Source: Caldifarciminota bacterium
GTDB taxonomy: Bacteria > Hydrothermota > UBA3072 > B12-G15
NCBI GenBank assembly: GCA_021163525.1
Contig: JAGGTX010000211.1
Coordinates: 1 to 5,483, forward strand
Reading direction: 5' to 3'
DNA: 5,483 nt
In this document: positions 1-4,624 of the stretch, piece by piece
Layout: each line of letters starts with the position of its first letter
Position numbering within the stretch: the first letter of the stretch is position 1
Translations under genes and position numbers: made by a program
Notes under the pieces: model-generated
Seen by the model: the letters and a program-made list of their open reading frames with translations, nothing else
Database searches by the model: none
What the model was told of the DNA's origin: nothing

Positions 1-224
1 AGTATAGAATAGGGGTTATTTGTAGTCCCTACACCAAGATTTGTGAACACACCAAGTTTTGAGAATATTCCAATTTTTCCGAAAAAGGTGATTATAAGAG
101 AAACCCCTGTGCAAAGAAACCACATAACCTTTTTTCTCCTTTTTCTGGGAATGAAATCGCTTATCTGCTCAAGAGACCTTTCAACCACAACAGAGAGCGC
201 AACTATTCCAAATAGCATTCCCAT
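1..224 (-). CDS. Partial small membrane protein, function unknown (N-terminal 74 codons)
   Basis: The frame is open from an ATG at 222-224 to the window edge, so only the N-terminus is present. The start is supported by a GGAGGTG ribosome binding site (229-235 on the plus-strand numbering) at ideal spacing. The peptide begins with a hydrophobic segment (about residues 3-14) running into VERSLEQI. A basic stretch (RKRRKK, residues 27-32) follows, then a second hydrophobic segment (about residues 34-54) and a Gly/Thr-rich loop. This pattern suggests two or more membrane helices with a cytoplasmic basic loop. It loosely recalls uncharacterised small membrane proteins with an ER-x-x-E motif in the first helix, but I do not recognise the family with certainty. 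It lies directly downstream of hup. Only 13 bases separate the hup terminator from its start codon, so it is expressed by read-through or from a promoter inside hup. No function is assigned. Confidence 0.7.
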   Translation of the reverse strand, partial: MGMLFGIVALSVVVERSLEQISDFIPRKRRKKVMWFLCTGVSLIITFFGKIGIFSKLGVFTNLGVGTTNNPYSI

Positions 225-237
225 TTATCACCTCCAT

Positions 238-261
238 AAAAAAGGGGGCTTAACGCCCCCT
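238..261 (-). terminator. Rho-independent terminator of hup
   Basis: Read on the minus strand, a 7-bp perfect stem AGGGGGC / GCCCCCT with a 5-base loop (plus-strand positions 243-249, 250-254, 255-261) is followed at once by six T residues (243-238, the first overlapping the stem end). It begins 15 bases after the hup stop codon. The U-tract is followed within a few bases by the ribosome binding site of the next minus-strand gene, so any expression of that gene from the hup promoter needs read-through. Confidence 0.92.
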
Positions 262-275
262 ACTCCAGTTCATCC

Positions 276-551
276 TTACTTTACAATGTTCTTCAGCCCG
301 GTTCCAGGCTTGAAAACAGGAACCTTCCTTGCAGGCACCTTGATGATCTGGGATGGATCCCTTGGATTCCTTGCCTTCCTGGCCTTTCTCTTCCTCACCA
401 TGAATGTTCCAAAACCAACGAAGGTCACCTTGTCACCCTTCTTGAGTGCCCTGGTGATACCACCAAGCATTGCCTCAACTGCCTTCTGTGCCTGCTTCTT
501 ACTGAGCCCTGCCTCTTTTGCAATGTGTTCAACCAACTGCTTCTTGTTCAT
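276..551 (-). CDS. hup: DNA-binding protein HU
   Basis: A 91-residue histone-like protein, the usual HU length (about 90), acting as a dimer that binds and bends DNA non-specifically in the nucleoid. The N-terminal helical dimerisation half (MNKKQLVEHIAKEAGLSKKQ) is typical. GFGTF at residues 46-50 begins the beta-sheet saddle, and a basic beta-arm (VRKRKARKARNP, residues 52-63) carries the conserved Pro63 that intercalates into DNA in this family. The C-terminus PVFKPGTGLK is canonical. The usual ARxGRNP arm motif reads ARKARNP, with Ala60 in place of Gly, a minor variation. The start is fixed by an AAGGAGG ribosome binding site (557-563) five bases upstream. The gene has its own promoter and terminator and is transcribed away from the phosphodiesterase operon. 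The HU/IHF family call is near certain. HU is preferred over IHF because of the length and the lack of IHF-specific features. Confidence 0.97.
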   Translation of the reverse strand: MNKKQLVEHIAKEAGLSKKQAQKAVEAMLGGITRALKKGDKVTFVGFGTFMVRKRKARKARNPRDPSQIIKVPARKVPVFKPGTGLKNIVK

Positions 552-560
552 CTAAACCTC

Positions 561-589
561 CTTGTTTAATTTTGCTTATTTTAAACAAG
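561..589. repeat. 9-bp perfect inverted repeat across the hup start region
   Basis: CTTGTTTAA (561-569) and TTAAACAAG (581-589) are perfect inverted copies separated by 11 bases. One arm covers most of the hup -10 box and the edge of the spacer. The other lies just downstream of the predicted transcription start and overlaps the start of the ribosome binding site. This geometry fits a repressor operator or autoregulatory site. Only part of it would be transcribed, so an mRNA hairpin is unlikely. Confidence 0.55.
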
Positions 590-606
590 TTTTATCAATT
601 TGTCAA
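578..606 (-). promoter_or_regulatory. Sigma-70-type promoter of hup
   Basis: On the minus strand, a perfect TTGACA -35 (601-606) is separated by exactly 17 bases from a TAAAAT -10 (578-583). The predicted start is near 571, giving a leader of about 20 bases before the hup ATG. Upstream of the -35 the minus strand is T-rich (the A-run at 620-626 on the plus strand), resembling an UP element. This fits a strong housekeeping promoter for an abundant protein. Confidence 0.85.
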
Positions 607-757
607 GAGGAAAAGTGTAAAAAAATTCAGGAATGGCAATGGTTTATGACCACAGAAACTCTGAAATATATGTGGCTACTTGGATTTATAGTTATTAAAG
701 GTTAATCTTCTGATAATCAAATAGTTATTTCTTATAAAGTGAAATGGTGATTTGTTG
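607..757. other. AT-rich divergent intergenic stretch, no gene seen
   Basis: This is the rest of the 240-base gap between the divergent hup and phosphodiesterase starts. I see no open frame with a ribosome binding site, no RNA gene and no strong hairpin. A weak CCACA / TGTGG inverted pair with a long loop lies around 650-675. The stretch is AT-rich and probably serves only as regulatory DNA for the two divergent promoters. Confidence 0.6.
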
Positions 758-785
758 TTGACGAAACGGAAAACTTGCTTAATAT
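758..785 (+). promoter_or_regulatory. Promoter of the phosphodiesterase/cysC operon, predicted leaderless
   Basis: A TTGACG -35 (758-763) and a TAATAT -10 (780-785) are separated by 16 bases. Normal -10 to +1 spacing puts the transcription start at the A of the ATG at 792. There is no Shine-Dalgarno-like sequence in the bases before that ATG (AATATAGTTCT), whereas the other genes here with their own start have GGAGG-type sites. Together these indicate a leaderless mRNA. Confidence 0.7.
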
Positions 786-791
786 AGTTCT

Positions 792-2183
792 ATGAATAAA
801 AGGGTACTTGTTATTGGTCTTGATTGTGCAGAACCCAGCCTGGTTTTTGATAAATGGGCTGACCAGTTACCACATCTCTCCGGTCTGAGAAAGGAAGGAA
901 TCTGGGGAAGGCTTGAAAGCACAATACCGCCCATCACGATTCCTGCATGGGCCTCAATGATGACGGGAAAACTTCCAGGAACACTTGGTATTTATGGTTT
1001 CAGAAACAGGAAAGATTACTCTTATGATGGGCTCTCCTTTGCAACATCGCTCATGTTAAGAGAGAAACCCGTATGGGATTATCTGAAAGACAAAAAATCC
1101 ATTGTTATAGGTTTCCCCCCATCCTATCCCCCGAAGCCCATAAATGGTGAACTCATCACCTGTTTTCTAACCCCGGGTGTTGACTCTAACTTCACCTATC
1201 CAGAGGATTTAAAGGGTGAAATTCTTGGAAGATTTGGAGAGTATCTCTTTGATGTTAGGAACTTCAGAACCAATGACAAAATGTGGTTGAGGGATGAGAT
1301 ATTCAAACTTGGTAAGCAGAGAATGGAGGTGGCAAAGTACATGATGGAGACAAGGGATTGGGACTTTTTCTTTGTCGTGGAGATGGGTGTTGATAGGCTT
1401 CATCATGGGTTCTGGAAATTCTTTGATAAGGAACACAGGAAGTATGAACCAGGAAATCCTTTTGAAGATACAGGGATTGAATACTATAAGATGATAGACA
1501 GTTACATTGGAGAACTCATTGATGTTGCTGGTGATGATACAATGATAATGGTGGTATCTGACCATGGGGCAAAAAGAATGGAAGGTGGAATTGTAATAAA
1601 CAGGTTTCTTATGGATGAAGGATACTTAAGATTAAAGTCCCATCCTGAAGGAATTTATAAATTAAAGGATGCTGAAATTGACTGGGAGAATACGACAGCA
1701 TGGGCAGAGGGAGGATACTATTCAAGGGTTTTCATCAATGTTAAGGGAAGGGAACCAAATGGCAGGGTTTTAGAAGAAGACTACGAAAAGGTGAGGAATG
1801 AACTCATAGAAAAGATAGAGGGAATCCCTGACCACAATGGAAATCCCATGAATACAAGGGCTTACAGACCCGAAGATATATATCCTGAAGTAAAGGGCAT
1901 TCCACCTGACCTTATTGTTATATTTGGTGACCTGTACTGGAGGGCAGTTGGTTCACTTGGATTTGAAAGCATATACACCTTTGAAAACGATACAGGTCCA
2001 GATGATGCAAACCATGCTCAACACGGCATCTTCATACTTTCTCCTCATGAGAAGAACGGTGAAAGAAAAGGACTACACATAACAGATGTGGCTGGCACAC
2101 TCTTTGATGTTTACGGTATTGAACCTGAAGGGAAATTCATGGGCAAAAGTGTAATAAGGGAGGTAGAGAATGAACAGGAATGA
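792..2183 (+). CDS. Type I phosphodiesterase/nucleotide pyrophosphatase family protein (alkaline phosphatase superfamily)
   Basis: A 463-residue cytosolic protein with no signal peptide. It starts with the beta-strand RVLVIGLD, which brings the first metal-binding Asp (D11). By the family pattern the nucleophile is T49 in [14 protein letters not shown]. The rest of the two-metal site is visible: D201 and H205 (VDRLHH), D257-H258 (VVSDHG) and H408 (NHAQHGIF). Such enzymes hydrolyse or transfer phosphate mono/diesters or nucleotide pyrophosphates using two divalent metals, usually zinc. The exact substrate cannot be read from sequence. The C-terminus ([16 protein letters not shown]...MGKSV) matches the usual end of this superfamily, so the protein looks full length. 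It is the first gene of the operon and its end overlaps the downstream cysC-like gene by 14 bases. The start follows from the promoter position and the immediate beginning of the conserved strand. A sulfatase, phosphonatase or phosphoglycerate mutase-like activity remains possible within the superfamily. Confidence 0.88.
   Translation: MNKRVLVIGLDCAEPSLVFDKWADQLPHLSGLRKEGIWGRLESTIPPITIPAWASMMTGKLPGTLGIYGFRNRKDYSYDGLSFATSLMLREKPVWDYLKDKKSIVIGFPPSYPPKPINGELITCFLTPGVDSNFTYPEDLKGEILGRFGEYLFDVRNFRTNDKMWLRDEIFKLGKQRMEVAKYMMETRDWDFFFVVEMGVDRLHHGFWKFFDKEHRKYEPGNPFEDTGIEYYKMIDSYIGELIDVAGDDTMIMVVSDHGAKRMEGGIVINRFLMDEGYLRLKSHPEGIYKLKDAEIDWENTTAWAEGGYYSRVFINVKGREPNGRVLEEDYEKVRNELIEKIEGIPDHNGNPMNTRAYRPEDIYPEVKGIPPDLIVIFGDLYWRAVGSLGFESIYTFENDTGPDDANHAQHGIFILSPHEKNGERKGLHITDVAGTLFDVYGIEPEGKFMGKSVIREVENEQE
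2157..2164 (+). promoter_or_regulatory. Ribosome binding site of the cysC-like gene inside the preceding gene
   Basis: AGGGAGGT lies within the last codons of the upstream phosphodiesterase, five bases before the ATG at 2170. It fixes the cysC start despite the 14-base overlap and indicates coupled translation. Confidence 0.8.
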
Positions 2184-2778
2184 GGGGTTTGTTGTATGGT
2201 TTACTGGTCTTCCAAGTTCAGGAAAATCAACACTTGCTCAAAGGCTAAAAGACGAACTGATCAAAAGGGGATTCAGGGTTGAGGTGCTTGACGGTGATGT
2301 TGTGAGGGAACATATATCAAGGGGTCTTGGCTTCTCAAAGGAAGACAGGGATGAAAATATAAGAAGGATATACCATGTTGCCTATCTTCTTAAGAGGAAT
2401 GGCGTGGTTGTAATCACTGCTGCGATATCACCTTACAGGGAGATAAGGCAGGAGGCAAGGGAACTATTGAAAGACTTTGTGGAAGTGTATGCATCATGCC
2501 CTGTTGAAAAGTGCATTGAAAGGGATGTGAAGGGGATGTACAAAAAGGCACTTGCCGGAGAGATCAAAAATTTCACAGGGATTGATGACCCATATGAACC
2601 ACCTGAAAATCCTGAGGTGGTATGTGAAACAGATAAGGAGACCGTTGAGGAGTCTGTTAAAAAGATTATCAACAAGCTGATAGAGAGGGGATATATAGAA
2701 CCTACTGATGAGGATGTCTATACAGAGGAGGAAGAGGAGATTATAAAGAAGAGGCTTGAAGACCTGGGATATATTTAA
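2170..2778 (+). CDS. cysC: Adenylylsulfate (APS) kinase-like protein with acidic C-terminal LGYI tail
   Basis: A 202-residue P-loop kinase. Family members phosphorylate adenosine 5'-phosphosulfate with ATP to give PAPS in the cytosol. The Walker A motif GLPSSGKST spans residues 13-21, DGDVVR 41-46, [15 protein letters not shown] about 52-66 and ISPYR 86-90. The lid/substrate segment [19 protein letters not shown] runs about 121-139 and continues into [11 protein letters not shown]. All hallmark APS-binding segments are present, so it should be active. The N-terminus is short and the usual fold ends near residue 175. An extra stretch of about 25 residues follows, ending in an acidic helix and RLEDLGYI. 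That tail closely matches the end of the small protein at 4117-4311. No ATP sulfurylase or PAPS reductase gene is visible. Some CysC homologues act on other nucleotides (Campylobacter Cj1415 is a cytidine diphosphoramidate kinase), so the substrate is less certain than the family. The stop overlaps the next start as TAATG. Confidence 0.93.
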   Translation: MNRNEGFVVWFTGLPSSGKSTLAQRLKDELIKRGFRVEVLDGDVVREHISRGLGFSKEDRDENIRRIYHVAYLLKRNGVVVITAAISPYREIRQEARELLKDFVEVYASCPVEKCIERDVKGMYKKALAGEIKNFTGIDDPYEPPENPEVVCETDKETVEESVKKIINKLIERGYIEPTDEDVYTEEEEEIIKKRLEDLGYI

Positions 2779-4058
2779 TGAAAAGACTTTTCATTCTTAG
2801 TATTGATGGAGTCCCATACTCTCTTCTCACCTCCCTGATAGAAATGGGTGTTATGCCCTTCTTCAAATCTCTTATAACAGATAAAGGGTTCAGGCGATAC
2901 AACTCTGTCCTTCCCACAATCTCATCAGTGGCGTGGGCAAGTTTCATGACGGGTAAAAATCCTGGTGCCCATGGGATTTTTGGCTTTATTGACAGAAGGC
3001 CTTCCCCTTTCACACTCTATCTACCAACAGGGAAAAATCTCAGGGCAAAAACCCTTTTTGAAATCGTATCAGATGCAGGAAAGAGAACCATCTGCTTCAA
3101 TGTTCCCATGACAACCCCGCCAAGGAAGGTGAATGGAATCATGGTTTCTGGTTTTCTATCCACAAAACTCCATTCCGCAGTCCATCCACCGGAGATTGCA
3201 CAGAAACTTGAATACATTGGATACATCATTGATGTTGACCCTTCCCTTGCCTTAAAGGATGAATCTGCCTTCTGGAAACAGGTTCATAATGCCCTTGAAG
3301 GAAGGAAAAATGCTGTTAAAACATTTATTGGTCAGGAATGGGACCTGTTCATGCTCCACATTATGGAGACGGATAGGGTGAATCACTTCTACATCCATGA
3401 ACATGAAAAAATACGCTCATTTTATCAGGAACTTGACCATTGTATAAAAGGGATTTTTGAATACATACCCGATGATGCAGATGTTCTCCTTCTTTCTGAC
3501 CATGGGTTTTGTTCCATTGAAAAGGAGTTCTATGTTAACCCTTATCTCTCCCGGAAGGGACTATTGAAGTTTAAGGTTGAAAACCCCAAATCCCTGAACG
3601 AGATGGACCCATCAACGACTGCCTATTCCCTCATTCCTGGAAGGATTTATTTAAATCTAAGGGGAAGGGAAGAGATGGGCTCAATTCCACAGGGTGATTA
3701 CAGCAGGGTGAGGAATGAGGTTGTGGATATTCTGGAAGAACTCGTTGACAATGGAATAATAAAGAAGGTATGGCTGAAAGAAGAACTGTACAGCGGTCCA
3801 TTCCTTGATGAGGCACCTGATATAATACTTGAGCCGATTGAAGGGATAGATATTAAAGAGGGCACCAACAGAAAAGAACTTTTTGGTAAGTCCAGTATAA
3901 AGGGCATGCATACACTTGAAGATGCATTTATACTGTGGACCGGGAAAGAACTGAAAAAAAACAACAGTTTCTCCATAATTGATATTGCCACTTCCATACT
4001 GGAGGAACTGGGAATTGAGAGACCTTCTGATATGGAGGCCTCAGGGTGTATCAAATGA
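2778..4058 (+). CDS. Second alkaline phosphatase superfamily phosphodiesterase/pyrophosphatase, paralogue of the first
   Basis: A 426-residue cytosolic protein without a signal peptide. Metal and catalytic positions follow the same plan as the first phosphodiesterase: D10 (LSIDG), D199 and H203 (ETDRVNH), D241-H242 (LLSDHG) and H378 (GMHTLEDAF). The loop PTISSVAWASFMTGKNPGAH aligns with [14 protein letters not shown] of the upstream protein, which places Ser49 where that protein has Thr49. The two also share a late GRE...DY..VRNE segment, so they are paralogues, though diverged. The C-terminus (DIATSILEELGIERPSDME) is the normal superfamily ending. Translation probably depends on coupling: the start ATG overlaps the cysC stop (TAATG, 2776-2780) and only a weak CTGGG lies upstream. 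The substrate is unknown. A partner role with the APS-kinase-like protein, such as handling a nucleotide or sulfo/phospho-ester product, is inference from operon context only. Confidence 0.88.
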   Translation: MKRLFILSIDGVPYSLLTSLIEMGVMPFFKSLITDKGFRRYNSVLPTISSVAWASFMTGKNPGAHGIFGFIDRRPSPFTLYLPTGKNLRAKTLFEIVSDAGKRTICFNVPMTTPPRKVNGIMVSGFLSTKLHSAVHPPEIAQKLEYIGYIIDVDPSLALKDESAFWKQVHNALEGRKNAVKTFIGQEWDLFMLHIMETDRVNHFYIHEHEKIRSFYQELDHCIKGIFEYIPDDADVLLLSDHGFCSIEKEFYVNPYLSRKGLLKFKVENPKSLNEMDPSTTAYSLIPGRIYLNLRGREEMGSIPQGDYSRVRNEVVDILEELVDNGIIKKVWLKEELYSGPFLDEAPDIILEPIEGIDIKEGTNRKELFGKSSIKGMHTLEDAFILWTGKELKKNNSFSIIDIATSILEELGIERPSDMEASGCIK

Positions 4059-4106
4059 ACATAAAAGGAATCAAATTCTCAGTCAGCTGAACAAAAAGAG
4101 AGACAG

Positions 4107-4113
4107 AGGAGGT
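4107..4113 (+). promoter_or_regulatory. Ribosome binding site deciding the start of the small ribbon-helix-helix protein
   Basis: AGGAGGT lies three bases before the ATG at 4117. The same frame is open further upstream, to an ATG at 3979 inside the preceding gene, but the strong site and the typical MKIDIPD beginning show that 4117 is the real start. Confidence 0.85.
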
Positions 4114-4116
4114 AAG

Positions 4117-4311
4117 ATGAAGATTGATATTCCAGATTCCCTTTACACAAAACTTGAAGCAGTAGCAAGGTCTGGAGGATGGAAGGATGTGGAAAGCCTC
4201 ATAATATTCCTCTTGAGGAAAGGTGCTCAGGAACAACAGTCCTATCAGGATATCCCTGAAGAAGAAAAAGAGGAGATAAGAAGAAAACTGAAGGAACTGG
4301 GTTATTTGTAG
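4117..4311 (+). CDS. Small ribbon-helix-helix-like protein with C-terminal LGYL tail
   Basis: A 64-residue protein in two parts. Residues 1-40 look like a ribbon-helix-helix fold: a short beta-strand (MKIDIPD), helix A (SLYTKLEAVARSG), a turn (GWKD) and helix B (VESLIIFLLRKGAQE). Residues 47-64 (PEEEKEEIRRKLKELGYL) form an acidic-then-basic helix ending in LGYL. Aligned from the C-terminus, 9 of 17 residues are identical to the tail of the CysC-like protein encoded two genes upstream, and most of the rest are conservative. Ribbon-helix-helix proteins usually dimerise and bind DNA, often as antitoxins or autoregulators, but no toxin gene is adjacent. The gene sits 58 bases after the second phosphodiesterase, with its own strong ribosome binding site and no evident promoter, so it is probably the last gene of the operon. 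It could be a regulator or a structural adaptor. Function not assigned. Confidence 0.83.
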   Translation: MKIDIPDSLYTKLEAVARSGGWKDVESLIIFLLRKGAQEQQSYQDIPEEEKEEIRRKLKELGYL

Positions 4312-4382
4312 ATACATTCAAAGGCCTCAGGGGTTTAATTATGCCCTTTAATCTCCACCTTTTACAAATTTTAGACAACCCC

Positions 4383-4411
4383 TTGACAAATTAAATATTT
4401 TTATAAAAATT
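4383..4411 (+). promoter_or_regulatory. Probable promoter upstream of the outer-membrane protein gene
   Basis: A perfect TTGACA -35 lies at 4383-4388. The -10 is less clear because the whole stretch is A/T: AAAAAT (4405-4410, 16-base spacer), TAAAAA (4404-4409, 15) and AAAATT (4406-4411, 17) all fit partly. The start of transcription should fall around 4416-4418, inside the palindrome that follows. Confidence 0.6.
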
Positions 4412-4428
4412 AGGTATGCCTAACTTGG
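4410..4428. promoter_or_regulatory. DtxR/IdeR-box-like palindromic operator
   Basis: TTAGG-TATG-CCTAA (4410-4423) is an inverted repeat with symmetric A/T bases further out. Read over 19 bases it matches the DtxR/IdeR-type box TTAGGTTAGCCTAACCTAA at 14 of 19 positions, by hand comparison with the remembered consensus. It overlaps the -10 edge and the predicted transcription start, where a metal-dependent repressor would block initiation. The cognate regulator is not in this window. Confidence 0.5.
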
Positions 4429-4622
4429 ATGAGAAGGTTTTGGATAACTTAAATAGATGTATTGAAGATTCTCCAGGATATGCTCTTTCTGATCATATAA
4501 TGGAGGGTGGGGAACATGATGGAGCATGTAGGATACTTATGATAAGTTGTGATATTTTTTTGCCTTTAAAGTTCGGATGTCCTAATTTTGTTAGAACCAA
4601 CAAACAAACCAAAAGGAGGTGA
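4416..4622 (+). CDS. Doubtful 68-residue ORF in the leader of the outer-membrane protein gene
   Basis: An ATG inside the palindrome opens a frame that runs through the entire leader and stops at a TGA (4620-4622) overlapping the ribosome binding site of the next gene, two bases before its ATG. There is no Shine-Dalgarno sequence, but the ATG lies at or within two bases of the predicted transcription start, so leaderless translation is possible, as at 792. The peptide begins acidic (MPNLDEKVLDNLN), contains four Cys and ends basic (NKQTKRR). I recognise no domain. The long open frame in AT-rich DNA mildly favours coding. The lack of a recognised family and the odd composition of the second half argue against it. 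Confidence 0.3.
   Translation: MPNLDEKVLDNLNRCIEDSPGYALSDHIMEGGEHDGACRILMISCDIFLPLKFGCPNFVRTNKQTKRR
4613..4622 (+). promoter_or_regulatory. Strong ribosome binding site of the outer-membrane protein gene
   Basis: AAGGAGGTGA is a full complement of the usual anti-Shine-Dalgarno sequence, just upstream of the ATG at 4625. It indicates high translation and fixes the start. Confidence 0.88.
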
Positions 4623-4624
4623 AG

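Larger units (their letters stand above)
4312..4624. other. 313-base inter-operon region with promoter, palindrome and doubtful small ORF
   Basis: This stretch separates the phosphodiesterase/cysC operon from the outer-membrane protein gene. I see no convincing rho-independent terminator for the upstream operon. The best candidates are a weak AAAGG / CCTTT pair (4320-4324, 4345-4349) and an AGGGGTT / AACCCCT pair (4329-4335, 4377-4383), neither with a following T-run. A -35 box at 4383 and a DtxR-like palindrome at 4410 follow. After these comes a leader of about 200 bases that is open in one frame (4416-4622) and contains a small ACTTAT-G-ATAAGT hairpin (4535-4547) followed by seven T residues (4555-4561). 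Confidence 0.6.

Noticed and set aside
43..555. 170-codon open frame on the plus strand opposite hup
   Set aside because: It is an antisense shadow of hup and of the membrane-protein gene. It has no ribosome binding site, runs across the hup terminator and has a low-complexity translation.
3186..3229. EIAQKLEYIGYI in the second phosphodiesterase as a third copy of the LGY(I/L) tail
   Set aside because: It is internal, lacks the acidic run, and matches the region where the first phosphodiesterase has [19 protein letters not shown], a normal part of the family fold.
4055..4090. 11-codon ORF whose ATG overlaps the stop of the second phosphodiesterase (ATGA)
   Set aside because: Too short to support, and its end leaves a gap before the RHH gene, which has its own strong ribosome binding site.
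3979..4116. N-terminal extension of the RHH gene to an ATG inside the phosphodiesterase
   Set aside because: The extension overlaps a conserved coding region in another frame. The AGGAGGT site and the domain boundary point to the ATG at 4117.
4320..4349. Terminator after the RHH gene
   Set aside because: Pairing is only 4-5 bp with a long loop and no T-run follows, so it is not supported as an intrinsic terminator.
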